In this document: positions 1-12,523 of the stretch, in pieces
Layout of the letters: each line of letters opens with the position of its first letter
How positions within the stretch are numbered: position 1 is the first letter of the stretch
DNA from: Pterois miles
Taxonomy: Eukaryota > Chordata > Actinopteri > Perciformes > Scorpaenidae
Reading direction: 5' to 3'
Assembly (NCBI GenBank): GCA_947000775.1
Contig: CAMQGK010000334.1
Span: forward strand, 3,482,501 to 3,546,500
DNA: 64,000 bases
Translations under genes and position numbers: made by a program
Notes under the pieces: model-generated
The model's database searches: none
The model's input: the letters and a program-made list of their open reading frames with translations, nothing else
What the model was told of the DNA's origin: nothing

Positions 1-649
1 ACAAACATATTGTAAATACTGTTGCATTCAGTCTGTACACAAAAGGACTTTTCTGGTTTGTCGTTGACACTGCACATACTATAAGTTTGAGCGTTATTTT
101 CATGGTGTCCCTGCTAAAACTGCAGCTATCTCATGCTGCTGGTCTGGTCTGGTCTGTGTGCAGTATTTCTGCTTGCATGTCTAAGAATTACCAGTTTAAG
201 TTACCGAAACATAGTGAGTGATTGCATTACCCCCAAATATTTCCACATTCAAAACACAACTGTGATTTGAATGTAATTTCTGTAATTTCTAAACAATTTC
301 GCTTTTATCACAGTCCTGTGCAAACTACGAGCTTGAGCTGACATTTGGTAACTAAGTAAATAAAGCACAAGACCAATACTCAGAATAATTGACACTGTAA
401 GTCTGTGAGTTGCAATGGACGTTCATTGGAGCTTGTGCAGTCTGAATAAATTTGAACTCTAGGAAGACTAAAGGTAAATACATACTCCTTTTAACTATAA
501 TTCTCTGATAGGTTAGATATTTGTATGGACTTCTTTATATGGATTTTATTTTAGTATTTCTAGGAGACTTAATACAAAAAAATAAAAGTAAAGGTAATAT
601 TCTGTTTTACAAATCATTAGCCTTTATAATAATTTCGAGTTATGTATTG

Positions 650-935
650 TTCAAAGGGCTGCACGATGTGGGCAAAATCTTCTGTCATATTATAGGTCAT
701 TCCATATCTCAATAACAATATACTGCATATCATGATATAGTATGTTTTCTTATTCAACTAAATTCAATAAAAAAATAATCTATTTGCTATATCCACATTT
801 CTCAGTTTAAGAACTTCAGTGCAAAATGAACAGCTTTAGGTGAAATTATAGAGGAAGAAGAAATAAATGTGGGCCTAACCTACATCACAATACAGACGAT
901 ATAGAAAAATATATACGATAGACACGAAAGGGCAA
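650..935. repeat. Possible degenerate teleost interspersed repeat
   Basis: The stretch begins with a 'gggctgcacgatgtgg' type sequence and runs through phrases rich in 'atatcatgatatag'. This resembles a very common teleost non-autonomous repeat that starts 'GGGCTGCACGAT'. The match is from memory and the ends are not defined. Confidence 0.35.
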
Positions 936-1744
936 AGTATTCAGCTTACACAGTGTGGTATTTACTTTTATGTGGTCAAGTCATCTGGGACTTTTTTTTT
1001 TTTTTTTGGCAAAAGACAATTTGTCCCTGTGTACAGAGCACGCTGATAGCAGCACCATGAGACACCACAGGAGCCAATAGGGGTCAAGATCCTCCTTGCT
1101 AAAGGGCGTGCAGCCGTGCAGCGTCACCTGTAGATGTCAGACACATGGCAGCTAGTAGCTAAACTAGTACAAGGTAACAAAGAAGCTGGAGGGCTTTTCT
1201 TGCCTGTATGAAAGGTTTTGTTCAAAACTTACATGAAGCTCAAATTAATAAACACACTAAAAACACATTATTCACATATTCATGCCAGTAAGTGTGTGTT
1301 TGTGTATCAGAGGTTTTCATGGCTCAGTAATTAGCGCTGGCAGATGAAGCATTGGTCGGATAAAGAGTTGTCACGCTGTGGAGTTGATGAACTGTGGGAA
1401 GGACAGGAGCTCACACACATGCACAAACGCGCACGCATGTGCGCGCACACACACACACACTAATATGAGTATAATGTGTTTTTTACGTGTGTTAACATTG
1501 GACATCTACAATATGTTTTAAAGTTCTTTGTTTCCTGTCGCTTGAAAGCTAATTCCATTGTTGGAGACGGGAAAATTATCAAAATTTGCATTTTGGTTTG
1601 AGCTTGAAATGTCATATAAACACTAATATTCCAGATATCTGAATAAATGTACAATTATATCATTGATATGATGGACACATTTTTTCTGTCTTTACTTTTT
1701 TTCTTCTATTTTCTATTATGTATATACTAATTTATTTTATTGTA

Positions 1745-1822
1745 TTGCTGCTGTAACGTGTAAATTTCCCCACTGTGGGACTAATAAAGGAATATCTTAT
1801 CTTATCTTATCTTATCTTAAAT
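1745..1822 (+). mobile_element. 3' tail of an L2-clade LINE
   Basis: The sequence 'ccccactgtgggactaat' followed by 'aaaggaatat' and tandem CTTAT units is the typical 3' end of teleost L2-type non-LTR retrotransposons. Closely similar tails occur at 33,990-34,050 and at the end of the LINE at 33,700-33,770. Only the tail is present, as expected for 5'-truncated insertions. Confidence 0.6.
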
Positions 1823-2946
1823 GTTTATTTTCTGTGTGATAAACAAAATCAATCATCTTTTGTTCTGAGTGTGGCTATTGTAACTGTGTGTGTGTGTGTG
1901 TACATCTGAGTATCTGCTTATAGGATAGAGCATCTGCATACAGCTTAGCATTATTTTGCAAGTTGTGTTGCGGATTTGTTTGATTTGTTTGTGTGTGTCC
2001 ATCTCTCCATCTGAGGTGCACTTTAGGTTTCATTCTGGCAGCATTGATTGTCTCTAATGTGTTGTTTGTTCACAGTCCTCCGGCCCTTCTGTTTGTTTAT
2101 GCGGGGCCAGTTTTGCCCTACGCCACTTGCACAAATAATTATGCTCGCTAATGAAGGGGCCCGCAGCCACGGCACTCGGTAAATGCCTTTCTGATGAGAG
2201 GCACAAGGAGACAGCAGGTGCAGGGTGGGCCTCCCAGGGACTAAGATTGAAGACCAGGAAGTCAGGGTGCCCCGCCCTCTATCCCGCTATCTCTCTATTC
2301 CTCTCTGACTTCCAACTATCCATTAAGTACATACTGCTCTCTAAATCTACATACATAAACATCACACCTATTCACAGTAGCCTGAGATTTGCTCATGCCA
2401 TCAGGACACTACAGCACATATACACATGTCCTAAGTCTGTTTAGTCTCTTTATATGATAATATATTCAGACCAGTCTACACAGAGAAGCATCACTTTTAT
2501 TTGCTTTGTGAAAATACTTTACTTAAATGTGTTTGGCTGTAACACACATTATAATGTGAACTGTTTCATATACATATTTAAACAAGTTTAGAAAACCGCT
2601 TCATACAGTCATCATACTGTATCTTAAGTAACTTGATGTTTCTTCCTCATCATCTCTTCTGAACTCTCGTTCTTTCTCTTACCCCATTTCCATTCTCCCC
2701 CTGTGGCTTCCTTGGGCTTTGAGGGCAAACAAATAAACAAAACAAAACATTTATAGACTCAGTGCTTGCATCTTGGCCCCCAAATCCCTGCACTTAGAGC
2801 TGAGCGAATGAAGCATGCGGAGAAGGCCCATATGAGAAAGACAGACAGAAAAACATTTGGGCTTCTTTTTCTGCAAACTTTTACCCCCCCTCCCCTTTTC
2901 GCTCTGTCTCTCCAAAAACTTCATAAGCAGTAATACACTTGTGTAT

Positions 2947-2981
2947 GTGTGTGTGTGTGTGTGTGTGTGAGTGTGTGTGTG
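2947..2981. repeat. (GT)n microsatellite
   Basis: An interrupted GT run continuing into a purine-pyrimidine alternating stretch to about 3,080. Open frames here encode only Thr-His repeats and are not genes. Confidence 0.9.
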
Positions 2982-3508
2982 AATAAGAGCGCGTGAGCAC
3001 ATGCATGTGTGAGTTTGGCTGTGCATGTGTGTGTGGCAAGTGGTATATGTTGCACATGTGTGCGTGCGTTTGCATGTGTGTATTTGAGCAGGGTGGTGTC
3101 AGCTCGCTCCTTGCCACCCCATTTGCTGTAGCTGTACCGCTGTGATCACAGACAGATGTATAAATCAAATCTCGCTTGATGGATTCATCAGGGTGGCGAA
3201 ACGATCGCCTGAGAAGAACTCGCAACTCTCTTAGCGTTCTGTGTTCTGACGGAAAGGGTATGCAAAGAGCCTAAATGGATGAACGCTTGATTAATTCTTT
3301 GCCGGAGATGTTGGCGACAGCAGGAAATGTGTTTTTGCTTTGACTGTGTTTGCACGGGAATTTACGCGCGCGGGGCGTGAGTTATGAGGCCTGAGTTTTG
3401 TACCTAAGGCTATTGTGCATAATGATGGCAGGTTGGGAGAACTGCAAGCAGCCGCTAAAGACTTGCTACCTGTGGAGCAAAGACAACCAAAGAGAGAGGG
3501 AGTGTGTG

Positions 3509-3510
<2 letters not shown>

Positions 3511-3552
<42 letters not shown>
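3511..3552. repeat. (GT)21 microsatellite
   Basis: A pure GT run of about 42 bases inside the upstream prune2 intron. Confidence 0.95.
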
Positions 3553-3555
<3 letters not shown>

Positions 3556-4082
3556 ATGAAGCTGCAAAGTGTGTGAGGGCAAGAGAGGAAGGCAAAGTGT
3601 GACAGGGAAACAAGAGACACAGGTGAGAGAGGGAAAAATATTTATAATCCGAGAAGAGTTGGGTAAAAGAAACATATAATGGAAAGTATGCCATTATTTA
3701 AAAAAGCCAAAACAAGAAATGTAACTCAGGGAGAATTATTCCCTTCTGATGCGCAAATACTCTGTATGACATGAGATACTGAACATGTGTTCAACCTGCT
3801 TTTGACAACTCACACCATCGCTCACTGTTCCTCAACTATCTCAGTCAGCAGCTGTAATTCATTGAAAATGAATGTGCCGGGAGATGCTGCACAAAAAGAA
3901 GTGTTCTTCAGCTATTTCAATCTGCAGAAACGTGTGCTCTAATCACAGTGAAGCATCTTGGCAATCAAGATTAGAAGAATGTCGACAGAGGAGACAAGCT
4001 TTTCTTGTCACAGCAGTTTTGCTATTGTCATAGTCATAGTTAGCTCAGGATCAATAATCCTCACTTTCTGAATAACTGTAGG

Positions 4083-4423
4083 CCTGTAACTACCAAGTAT
4101 GGATTATTTTCTTGATTCATCGATTAGTTGTGGGCTATAAAATGTCATAAAATGGTGATATGTGGTGAAAAGTGATGAAAAAAAAATGGTGAAAAGTGTT
4201 TCCAAAAGCCCAAGATGACATCCTCAAATGTCTTGTTTTGTCCACAACTCAAAGATATTCAGTTTAGAAACCAGAAAACATTCACATTTGAGAAGCTGAA
4301 ATCAGAGAATTTAAACTTTTTTTCCCTTAAAAACGTGCTCAAACCCATTAAGTGATTATCCAAATAGTTGGCGATTAATTTAATAGATGACAACTAATGG
4401 ACTAAACATTGCATCTCTGGTTA
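4083..4423. mobile_element. Teleost non-autonomous repeat (MITE-like)
   Basis: The stretch carries phrases typical of a widespread teleost element: 'cgattagttgtgggctat', 'aaagcccaagatgacatc' and 'tgtcttgttttgtccacaac', ending with 'ggcgattaatttaatag'. Recognition is from memory. It is moderately diverged, has no coding capacity, and sits in the upstream prune2 intron. Ends are approximate. Confidence 0.6.
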
Positions 4424-5207
4424 GCTGTAGCTCATCTCTCTTTTCTCTGATGCTGTTTAAAGAATTGAAACTGTTAATATTCGAAATATCTGCCGTAACA
4501 GAACTGTTTCCAGTGACTCTCTGCTCTGAAATAAAAAGTAAGGGGAAATAAAAAGTACAGTGAAGGGTTTAAAAGGAAACTATGTTTGTGATATCTCAGC
4601 TTACCAAAAACTCAACAAATGAGAAACAGGTTTCTGTGTCCGGATCCTAAGGTTCTTGGAGACAGTTAGCTAGTGGATTTTTATAGCTAACATGTTGGTA
4701 ATTTATAAGAAAAGGCAATCTGTGTATCTGAGGGTGGCAGAAAGAGGGAGAAAGAGGAGGGGCAGGCAATATGAGTAGTAATTTACTCAGTTAAGAACCA
4801 AATGGCAGACAGACTGTCGCCCTGCGTGTTATCTCCGAGATTTGCACTCTGCTCGTTTTCTGACTTTCCCCGCCTGTGTGTGTGAGGACGTGTGTGTGCT
4901 GTTTTGTGTGCATATGCACACAGTTGGGTAGTAGCTTTTGAATATCAGCATCATTTGAGCATTTCTTTGTTATTGTACTGTTATTGCTTTACCAGAGCTC
5001 ATATGTGTACACACTGGTACATGTTTGCTCATATACTGAGCTTACAGTAGACGACTGCAGGCGTCTGTATCTGCATGTGTAAGGGTTACATGTGCATTTA
5101 CTTGTGTGGTTTTACTTATGTGAGTGAATATGTGTGTTTTAACGAATCTTGGGAGGCTTCATTGCACTCATCAGGATATCAGTGTTGAGAAATGGCAGTG
5201 GCAGTGA

Positions 5208-5208
<1 letters not shown>

Positions 5209-5297
<89 letters not shown>
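5209..5297. repeat. Long (GT)n microsatellite
   Basis: About 88 bases of uninterrupted GT. Reading frames across it are artefacts (Cys-Val or Thr-His runs). Confidence 0.97.
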
Positions 5298-5298
<1 letters not shown>

Positions 5299-5499
5299 TT
5301 AGGATTGATGGGCCTGAGTCTGACAGCAGCCATATTGTGAAGAGAGAGAAGGATGGAGGGATGGAGGGAGGAACAGAGGGAGGAGTATTGTAGCCCCCTC
5401 ATCCTCACAGGTTAATATTGACACAGCCCGGGCAGATACAGAGCCTGCAGCGCTCATCAATCACTTCCAGTGGACCCCATACAAACACACACAGACACA

Positions 5500-5501
<2 letters not shown>

Positions 5502-5545
<44 letters not shown>
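5502..5545. repeat. (CA)n microsatellite
   Basis: A CA run about 200 bases after the long GT run, in the opposite orientation. The pair could base-pair as a very long hairpin. Confidence 0.95.
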
Positions 5546-5546
<1 letters not shown>

Positions 5547-6413
5547 GCTGAGAAAAGGACCACACATACACTGCAAGACACAACAGACAAGAAAAAATAC
5601 AAACTTTCAAAGTCAGACAGAATCGTATACTATGTGATGTACAAAATGTGGTTTCAACAATACCAGACCCAATTCCTCTAGTAGCGTCACTACAACGACA
5701 GCATCTCTTTTGTTTAAAAGTTCTGCTTAAATAAGCACAACAACAATTTCGACAACTTCACAAAACAAACAGTGGCACAACAAATCTAGATTAATCGAGC
5801 AAATATGTTTTCAAAAGTACCACTTTATGTGTAACCCTGGGTTGCAAATTATGCTTGCCATAACATTGTTGTTAATCATTTCAGAAAGAAAGAAAAAGCA
5901 AGTTCCCTTGACAAGCAAAACAATTAATTAATGCAACTTTCCATCCATCAATCATTGTGCGTGTCACTGAATTACCATAATCTGTGCATGGTGGCTGTTT
6001 TAAGAGCAAACAGTTAATTTCCAAACAATAAATCACAAAGTGTCTCTCTACCCCTCTGTGCGTTTTGACAGCTTCGTCTCTCATTGCTACAGATGAAGGC
6101 TTACTTGAAACCACTTCAGTTTTACAAAAGAAATTAAATCATATGTGCAATAAAAGGCAGGGGTCTAATAAAGTTTTCCATATAGCTTTAACCAAAATGT
6201 TTATTAATCATTTTGAAACTATTACAATAAAATGATGATTGGATAATGATTGGGGATAATGATTGTTTTTTTTTTTTCAGAATTAACTCATTATTATTTC
6301 ATTTTTTATTTATTTCATTTCAGAAAAGTTGCATCTGTCAAGTATTTTGCATCAGATCTTAATTCCATCCTATTTTTTACTGCTTATTTGTCTTTTATGT
6401 ATATATCTCCCAG

Positions 6414-6563
6414 GACTGGCATGGTTATGTGGACGGGCTGAAATCATTTAGCCATCGCCATGGCTACGATGGTCTGGTGGTTCTCCTGTCCATCAGTGAT
6501 ACAGTTCATCATCCCCGCCAGCAGGTGGCTGTCTACTCCAACAACACCGATCTCCTAAACCAG
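6414..6563 (+). CDS. prune2: prune2 exon a (DHHA2 region)
   Basis: 150 bases, phase 0 to 0, behind 'tatatctcccag' and before 'gtaaat'. It encodes DWHGYVDGLKSF through NNTDLLNQ: a helix-strand piece (YDGLVVLLSISD) followed by AVYSNN, as in the DHHA2 domain of prune proteins. Confidence 0.85.
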
Positions 6564-9500
6564 GTAAATAATACAGTATGTAAGATCACCAACACAAGAG
6601 TGAAACACGAGTGCTTCTCTGATAAACACAGCTCTATGGATGACCTGGAGAAGTAGAAATAGGCATTGCAGTGTCTCATTGATTTGTCAGTTTTCCTGAA
6701 TCCGTAGATATGAGTTTACCTTTGCCAAACTATCGAGGATGGTAACAGCAACTTGACAGGAGGCGTACTGAGAAGTGTGGGCTGTTAGTTTGGATAAAGT
6801 GCCAATAGGGAAGGTTGCTCTGCTGAGGATGCTCAGTGAAAACACTGGTTGTTGTTTGCAATTAGGTAGGATTGAGATGAAGTCCTTCTTATATCAGTCA
6901 GTCACACTTCCCAGAAAATCAATACATCAACATATTAGAAAATACACTTATTTGCTTTCTTGAGTTACATGAGAAGATCAATACCACTTGAAAAAAAGGA
7001 AAATATTTCAACACACTGGCTTTCATTGCAGATCTGTTGTGAGTTGGAGGAGTCTTCCAGCTGGTTTCTTTCTGGTGAACCGGAGGCCAGGGAGAGTCTA
7101 CAGGTCTACCACATTCCTTTAAACACCTACTCAACCTCTGGTACTCCTCCTCTGCTGGTGGAAGAAATACAGGGCCTCCTCAAGGTCTTTGTTGACCGGC
7201 GGAGCTCTGTATTAGCCTGTCATCCCAGCAGTAGGACCTCTTCCACGGAGGGAGTGGCAGGCAGTGTGGAGTTCTCCCAGGGATCATCTGGTATCAATGA
7301 CATGGATGGCTCTGACATAGAGAGAGTCGAGGGAGGCAGTGGAGAGGTGGTGCCAGTAGCAAGGTAATTAAATACACCCCTTTGATTTTGTTTTATCCAG
7401 TGTCGATGAAAGTCATCAAAGCATGAAAGTGGAGATTGAATATTTTTTATACATAGACTTAAGGCAAAAACTGACAGCTCAGTGACAGTGTTGTTCTATC
7501 TCTGTATATAGGGTGATGGCAGATGGTGAAGAAGACACAGGAGGTGTAGGAGTTGGTGCTGGTGGGGAGCTTGTAAGCCCTGACAGTGGTATGACCACCA
7601 TCCGCAGCAGCCGCTCCTCGAAAGAGAGCTCAGTATTCCTCAGTGATGACAGCCCAGTCGGTGAAGTTGTAGCAGGAGGAGGGCCAGCAGCAGGGCCTGC
7701 AGGACTCTTCCTGAGAAACCCCTCTCCCCTGGGCTTGTCATCCCTCTCCCCTCCCGTTCCACCTGAGAGGAGGAAGCCCCACTCTGGCCGAAATAAGAAT
7801 GAAAACTTTGACCTGTTTAGTTTTGACCCACTACATGGCAGTGATCAATCTATGCCAACAAGAGGGGAATTGACAAATACTGGAGTAAGAGGAAATGAAG
7901 GAGAAAGAAGAGCAGGAAGCACTAGCTTATCAGAACTTGAAGAGCTGAGCTTGCTGGATTTCTCTGCTCCCAATTCATTGGGCGGGCTTGACAGTAGAAA
8001 TTCTTCAATTGACCACCATGGTCAAATCCATGGGAATGACATGATTGACACTGTGGTTCCTCCAACCCCAGTCAACAGCGTGGTAGGAAGCCGCCCACCC
8101 AGCAGTTGTGGGGTCAGGTTTTTTCCAGAAGATGTAGTTGAAAGGATCAATGGCCTGCAGCACAAGGATAGTGTGTCATCATCATTGTCAGAGACCTGGG
8201 ATGAACTTGGCTTTGACACACAAGGAGCACTATCCTCAAGTGATAATAATGCCTGGAACAGGACCAAGGAATCTGAGAGCCCGCAGAATATTGAGGAGGA
8301 TGTTGGAGAGAAAGCGCCAGTTGATGAGATGACAGACCGAGACAGAAGAGAAGAGATCTTAAAGTCAGAAAATGCTCACCAGAGGGGGAAGAGCCTTGAA
8401 CCCCAGCTTAGCCTGATCACTGAGCACACTGAATCATATGACACCTGGAACCCCGACTCTGTACACAAGGATCAATGGAACTCCGTTACTTTGGCTTATC
8501 TGCAATTGACACCACCAGAGGAGGAAGTAACCGGAAAATGCAGGGATGGTATCACTGGAGTGAAAGAAAAAACATCCTCATTGTTGAGAAAGAAAGCAAT
8601 CCTAAATACTTTAACACCAGACACATCTAAAGAAGATGATGAAGGGGTGCAAGAGAAAAAAGGAGACGCACAGGTGGAGCTCCTAGACTTCTGGACGTAT
8701 TCAGCTCAGAAGGGATTTCTCAAATCAGATAGCGGAACCACCACATCTTACCCTGAATCACTAGATATGTGGAATATGACAATCCGGGATGACAGTCTGT
8801 CACCTCTCACAACCCCTGACAATTTGTCTGGAAACTCTGGTTCTTTTTGCAGAGTGAACCCCAATGTTGAGGCTAGCGTGTCTGTAGAAAGTCCACCAGG
8901 ATTCTCTGATGGTGGAATGGCAATGTGGAACACCACCATACAAGAAGACAGCTCTTCCACAATAACAAGCCCTGAAGCAGCTGAAAATGGAAAGGACCTT
9001 AGTCACATGGGATCACTGGATGCCAGTGATTCTCCCGAGACACCTGCAAGCAAACCAATAGAAGAAGAAAAAACTAGAGAGGAGACACCTGAAGAAGTGG
9101 GGTGGAGAGGTTATGAGCACAATGTGAAAATAGTCATAGAGGCAGCAGAAGGTAGAACACAGGGTGAAGAAACAGGTGACTTGAGCCAACAGTCAGTCTT
9201 GCAGAACTTGGAATCTGAACATTCAGAGGATGAGACTTCCCCCTACCAAGGCACTGACATGTGGGACCTACCTGTCCCTGGCATGGTCACTTCTACGTCA
9301 GAATATGACAATGTAGGAGCTGGGACTTGGAGCCTGACATCCTCCCCTGAGACCTATGCCAGCCCCGTAGTAGACATGATACAATTAGAGGAGCAGTCTA
9401 GCCCTTTTGTAGCTGTGACAAAACCTTTTCAGATAGATGAGATGCACAATCAATACCGGACAACTGATCCTCTGGGAAAGACTGAATACAAAGCAGTGAT

Positions 9501-11279
9501 TTCAGACAAAGAACAACCAACCAACCAGGTGTTCCTTTTTGATGGAACAAGTGAGTTCGATCACATGATCAGCAGTGGGGTAAGTTCAATTGAGACTAAG
9601 TATGATATCAAAAGTGGAGAAGGATCAGAGGAAGCTGATTGGTTAGAACAACCCAGTGATCATTCCCCATTTGTTTTGGTGGATAGCTCCACCATCACTC
9701 AGACCACTTCAGCCCATCATCATTCCAGTCCAGGAGCAGCTGAGACTCAAATCCAGACTGAGCAATCATTATCCTCAAGCCTTGTTGAGTGGGACAATCT
9801 TGTTTCCAAGAAACACGTTATGTCATTCACAACGGCCCAAAATGAAAATGAGCCTGCCACTGAAAGCCAAAGTGGTCTTGGCAATGAGAGTATTGGAAAT
9901 GTGGTGGGTAAAGCAACAGAGACCATGTCTCTAAGCTCCAGCTCTGGGGGGGACAGAGATGCACTGAAGTATAGCCCTGACAGCCTTCACCCAGGTAGTC
10001 GAGACGAACTCAGGTCCAATTCTGATGGCGATTCATCATCAGGCTTAGAAATGGATTACATCATTGTGTCTGGCACAGTAAAAGAAGCTGAGAGAGAGTG
10101 GCGTGATAGGCCTAAACAGGTTGACAGGAGATCAAAAGGCATAAGAAAGTCCATGGAGACATTTAGCATGCTATCCTATGCTGCCACAGTACTTCAAACC
10201 CAGGCCCAAGCTGCAAATAGAGAGCGGCAGGAGAACACAGAACAAAGTAGGCAAAGCCAGATGATTAGAGGCACTGACGGTACACTTAGCAAAGTTACAG
10301 AGCGAAGTCAAGCTGTCTGCACTGATTACCAAGCAAGTCTTGATAATGTCACCGAACATCACACTGTGCCAGAAATGATCAGTCCCAGCCAATCAAAAAA
10401 TAATTCTGAAGCTTTTTATCAGTCAGATTCAAGATCACCAGGTGGCAGTCAAACACAAATAGAAGAAGGAAACGATAAATTAAGCATTGTGCCCAGAAGC
10501 GTGTCTCCATCATTAAGATATCCGTCAGATCACTTCCTGAAAACCAGAGAGGAAGTTTATGTCCATTCACAGATCTCAATGGAAGATTCAGATGAGGGTG
10601 GGCAGTCACCCTCTGCATTTCCACCATGCCCTACTTCTCTGGGTGACTTTCAAGTCTGGGGGGGTCAATCAGCAAGAGAGGATGCACCACAAACCACATC
10701 TGAACCACAATCACCTGTACTTACCAACAGTTCGGTCTCCCACACCAGTTCTTTGATTGGCACCCCATTAAGTGAATCCGGTATTTCTACTGACAGAGGA
10801 CTTGGATTACCATTTTCTGGAGACCTGATGGAAGAGGAGAATGATGAGGAAGAACAGGAGGAGGGAACTGATAGAGAGCACACTACTCTGCCAAAATGGA
10901 CTTCAGAAGTACAAAGTGAGAGGGAAGAAAGACAACAGTTACAGTGTTCTGATCTGCTAAGTTTCACTGAGGAGCTGACTGGAGGTTCTTCATTTCAACA
11001 AACAGATTTACAAACACTCGAGCCAAGGAGGGACAGATTCCTACAGAATACAGTGGATTACTATAATGGACAACCTTTACGGACTGTTGATCGTGATAAA
11101 TGGTTGACTGAACAACAGATAGAAGACCATGAATCTTCTCAAGATAGCTATTCACCTGTTTTAAGGTAAGCAATGCACCTCTATGTCTTCTATGGTTTTC
11201 TACTTCTGTCAAATTTATAGTTATTCAAATGTCAGTACAATTATGTGAAAACAAAAAACAACAGACAATATAGGATATT

Positions 11280-11324
<45 letters not shown>

Positions 11325-12488
11325 ACACACATATATACAGTATATCGAAATATATATACATACACGCACACACACAAACATGTCACTAAAAGGAGATTTG
11401 TCAAGTATTCAATACTTTTATCAATATGAGAGTGGACAAATATTCTTGCTTTATGCAAATGTATACATATATTTACTATTAGAAATCAATTAACAACACT
11501 ACTCAATGGCAAATATTGCCCAGAAACCCTCACCGGTACTGCATTTAGCTTAAAAAATATGCTCAAATCATAACATGGCAAACTGCAGCCCAACAGGCAA
11601 CTACAGCTGTCAGTGTGTCAGTGTGCTGACTTGACTATGACTTCCCCAGACTGCATCCGATTAACATAAAGTGGCCATGTCTGTAAAGGGGAGACTCGTG
11701 GGTACCCAGAGAACCCATTTTCATTCATATATCTTGTGGTCAGAGGTCTAGTATGGCATGGTTGTTAATAGACTGGCCCCATTGTCACTGATAACCAGTC
11801 TAGCTATTTGAGTCATATTGTCCCGATATCCAATATCAGTATAGGTGCATCTCTAAAAATATATATATTTATGTCTACTGTACAGTATATCTAGCCATGC
11901 AGATGGTTATGGTTTGATTTTCCAGGGTTTTCAGATATCTGTCTCTGAGATTTCTACCTCCACACTGATACAGTGTAAGTGAAGGGAATTTTGTTTGTGC
12001 TTATACCACTGAAATATGTAGAGGTATCATTTCATTAGTCTTGCTTTTGTTCATGACAGACATTTTATTCCCAGGCTGCTGACAGCCAATGACTGAAGAT
12101 ACCTGAGATGTGTTTGTCCTGTGTGCACTCACCCACACATGAACACACACAAGCCAACCACCACTCCCCTCACACTCCCCTTAGTTCTGTGTTGGCTTTT
12201 TGAGTCTCTACAGCTTTCTCAATGGTCTGTATGTCAGAGGAATATTAGCATTGCTTGTTGAAATCAAGCTAGAAGGCCCTTCTGATGAATCAAGTGTGAT
12301 GATTAATGTGTGTTTTGTGTGTGTGTGTGTGTGTTTGTGTTGTTTGGGTGACACTAACACTAAGACTGACAGAGGATGTGAAAATGAATATTAGTGTGAG
12401 TAAGAAACAAACTGTACACTTGTATGTGGGTGTATTTCAAGTGTTCGGCAGCAAGCTTTGATCTGCATTTGATCTGCATTTGATCTGA

Positions 12489-12523
<35 letters not shown>

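Larger units (their letters stand above)
1..6413. other. Non-coding: upstream intron of prune2
   Basis: I found no exon with sound splice sites and homology here. The first exon seen at 6,414 begins in phase 0 behind a proper acceptor, so this is intron (earlier prune2 exons, including the DHH part, should lie left of the window). It holds several GT/CA microsatellites, an L2 LINE tail near 1,745-1,820, a teleost repeat near 4,083-4,423, and an unusually GC-rich, complex stretch at about 2,085-2,235 that could be conserved non-coding DNA. Confidence 0.6.

Noticed and set aside
2751..3694. Several open frames rich in Thr-His
   Set aside because: They are translations of GT/CA microsatellites with no splice or homology support.
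5139..5681. Overlapping open frames around 5.2-5.6 kb
   Set aside because: Simple-repeat artefacts (Cys-Val and Thr-His runs).
1..6413. Fish counterpart of the antisense transcript PCA3, which lies in a human PRUNE2 intron
   Set aside because: Nothing in the sequence identifies it; long non-coding RNAs cannot be recognised here without expression data.
10171..10967. Minus-strand open frames across the giant prune2 exon
   Set aside because: Shadows of the real coding frame, without homology.
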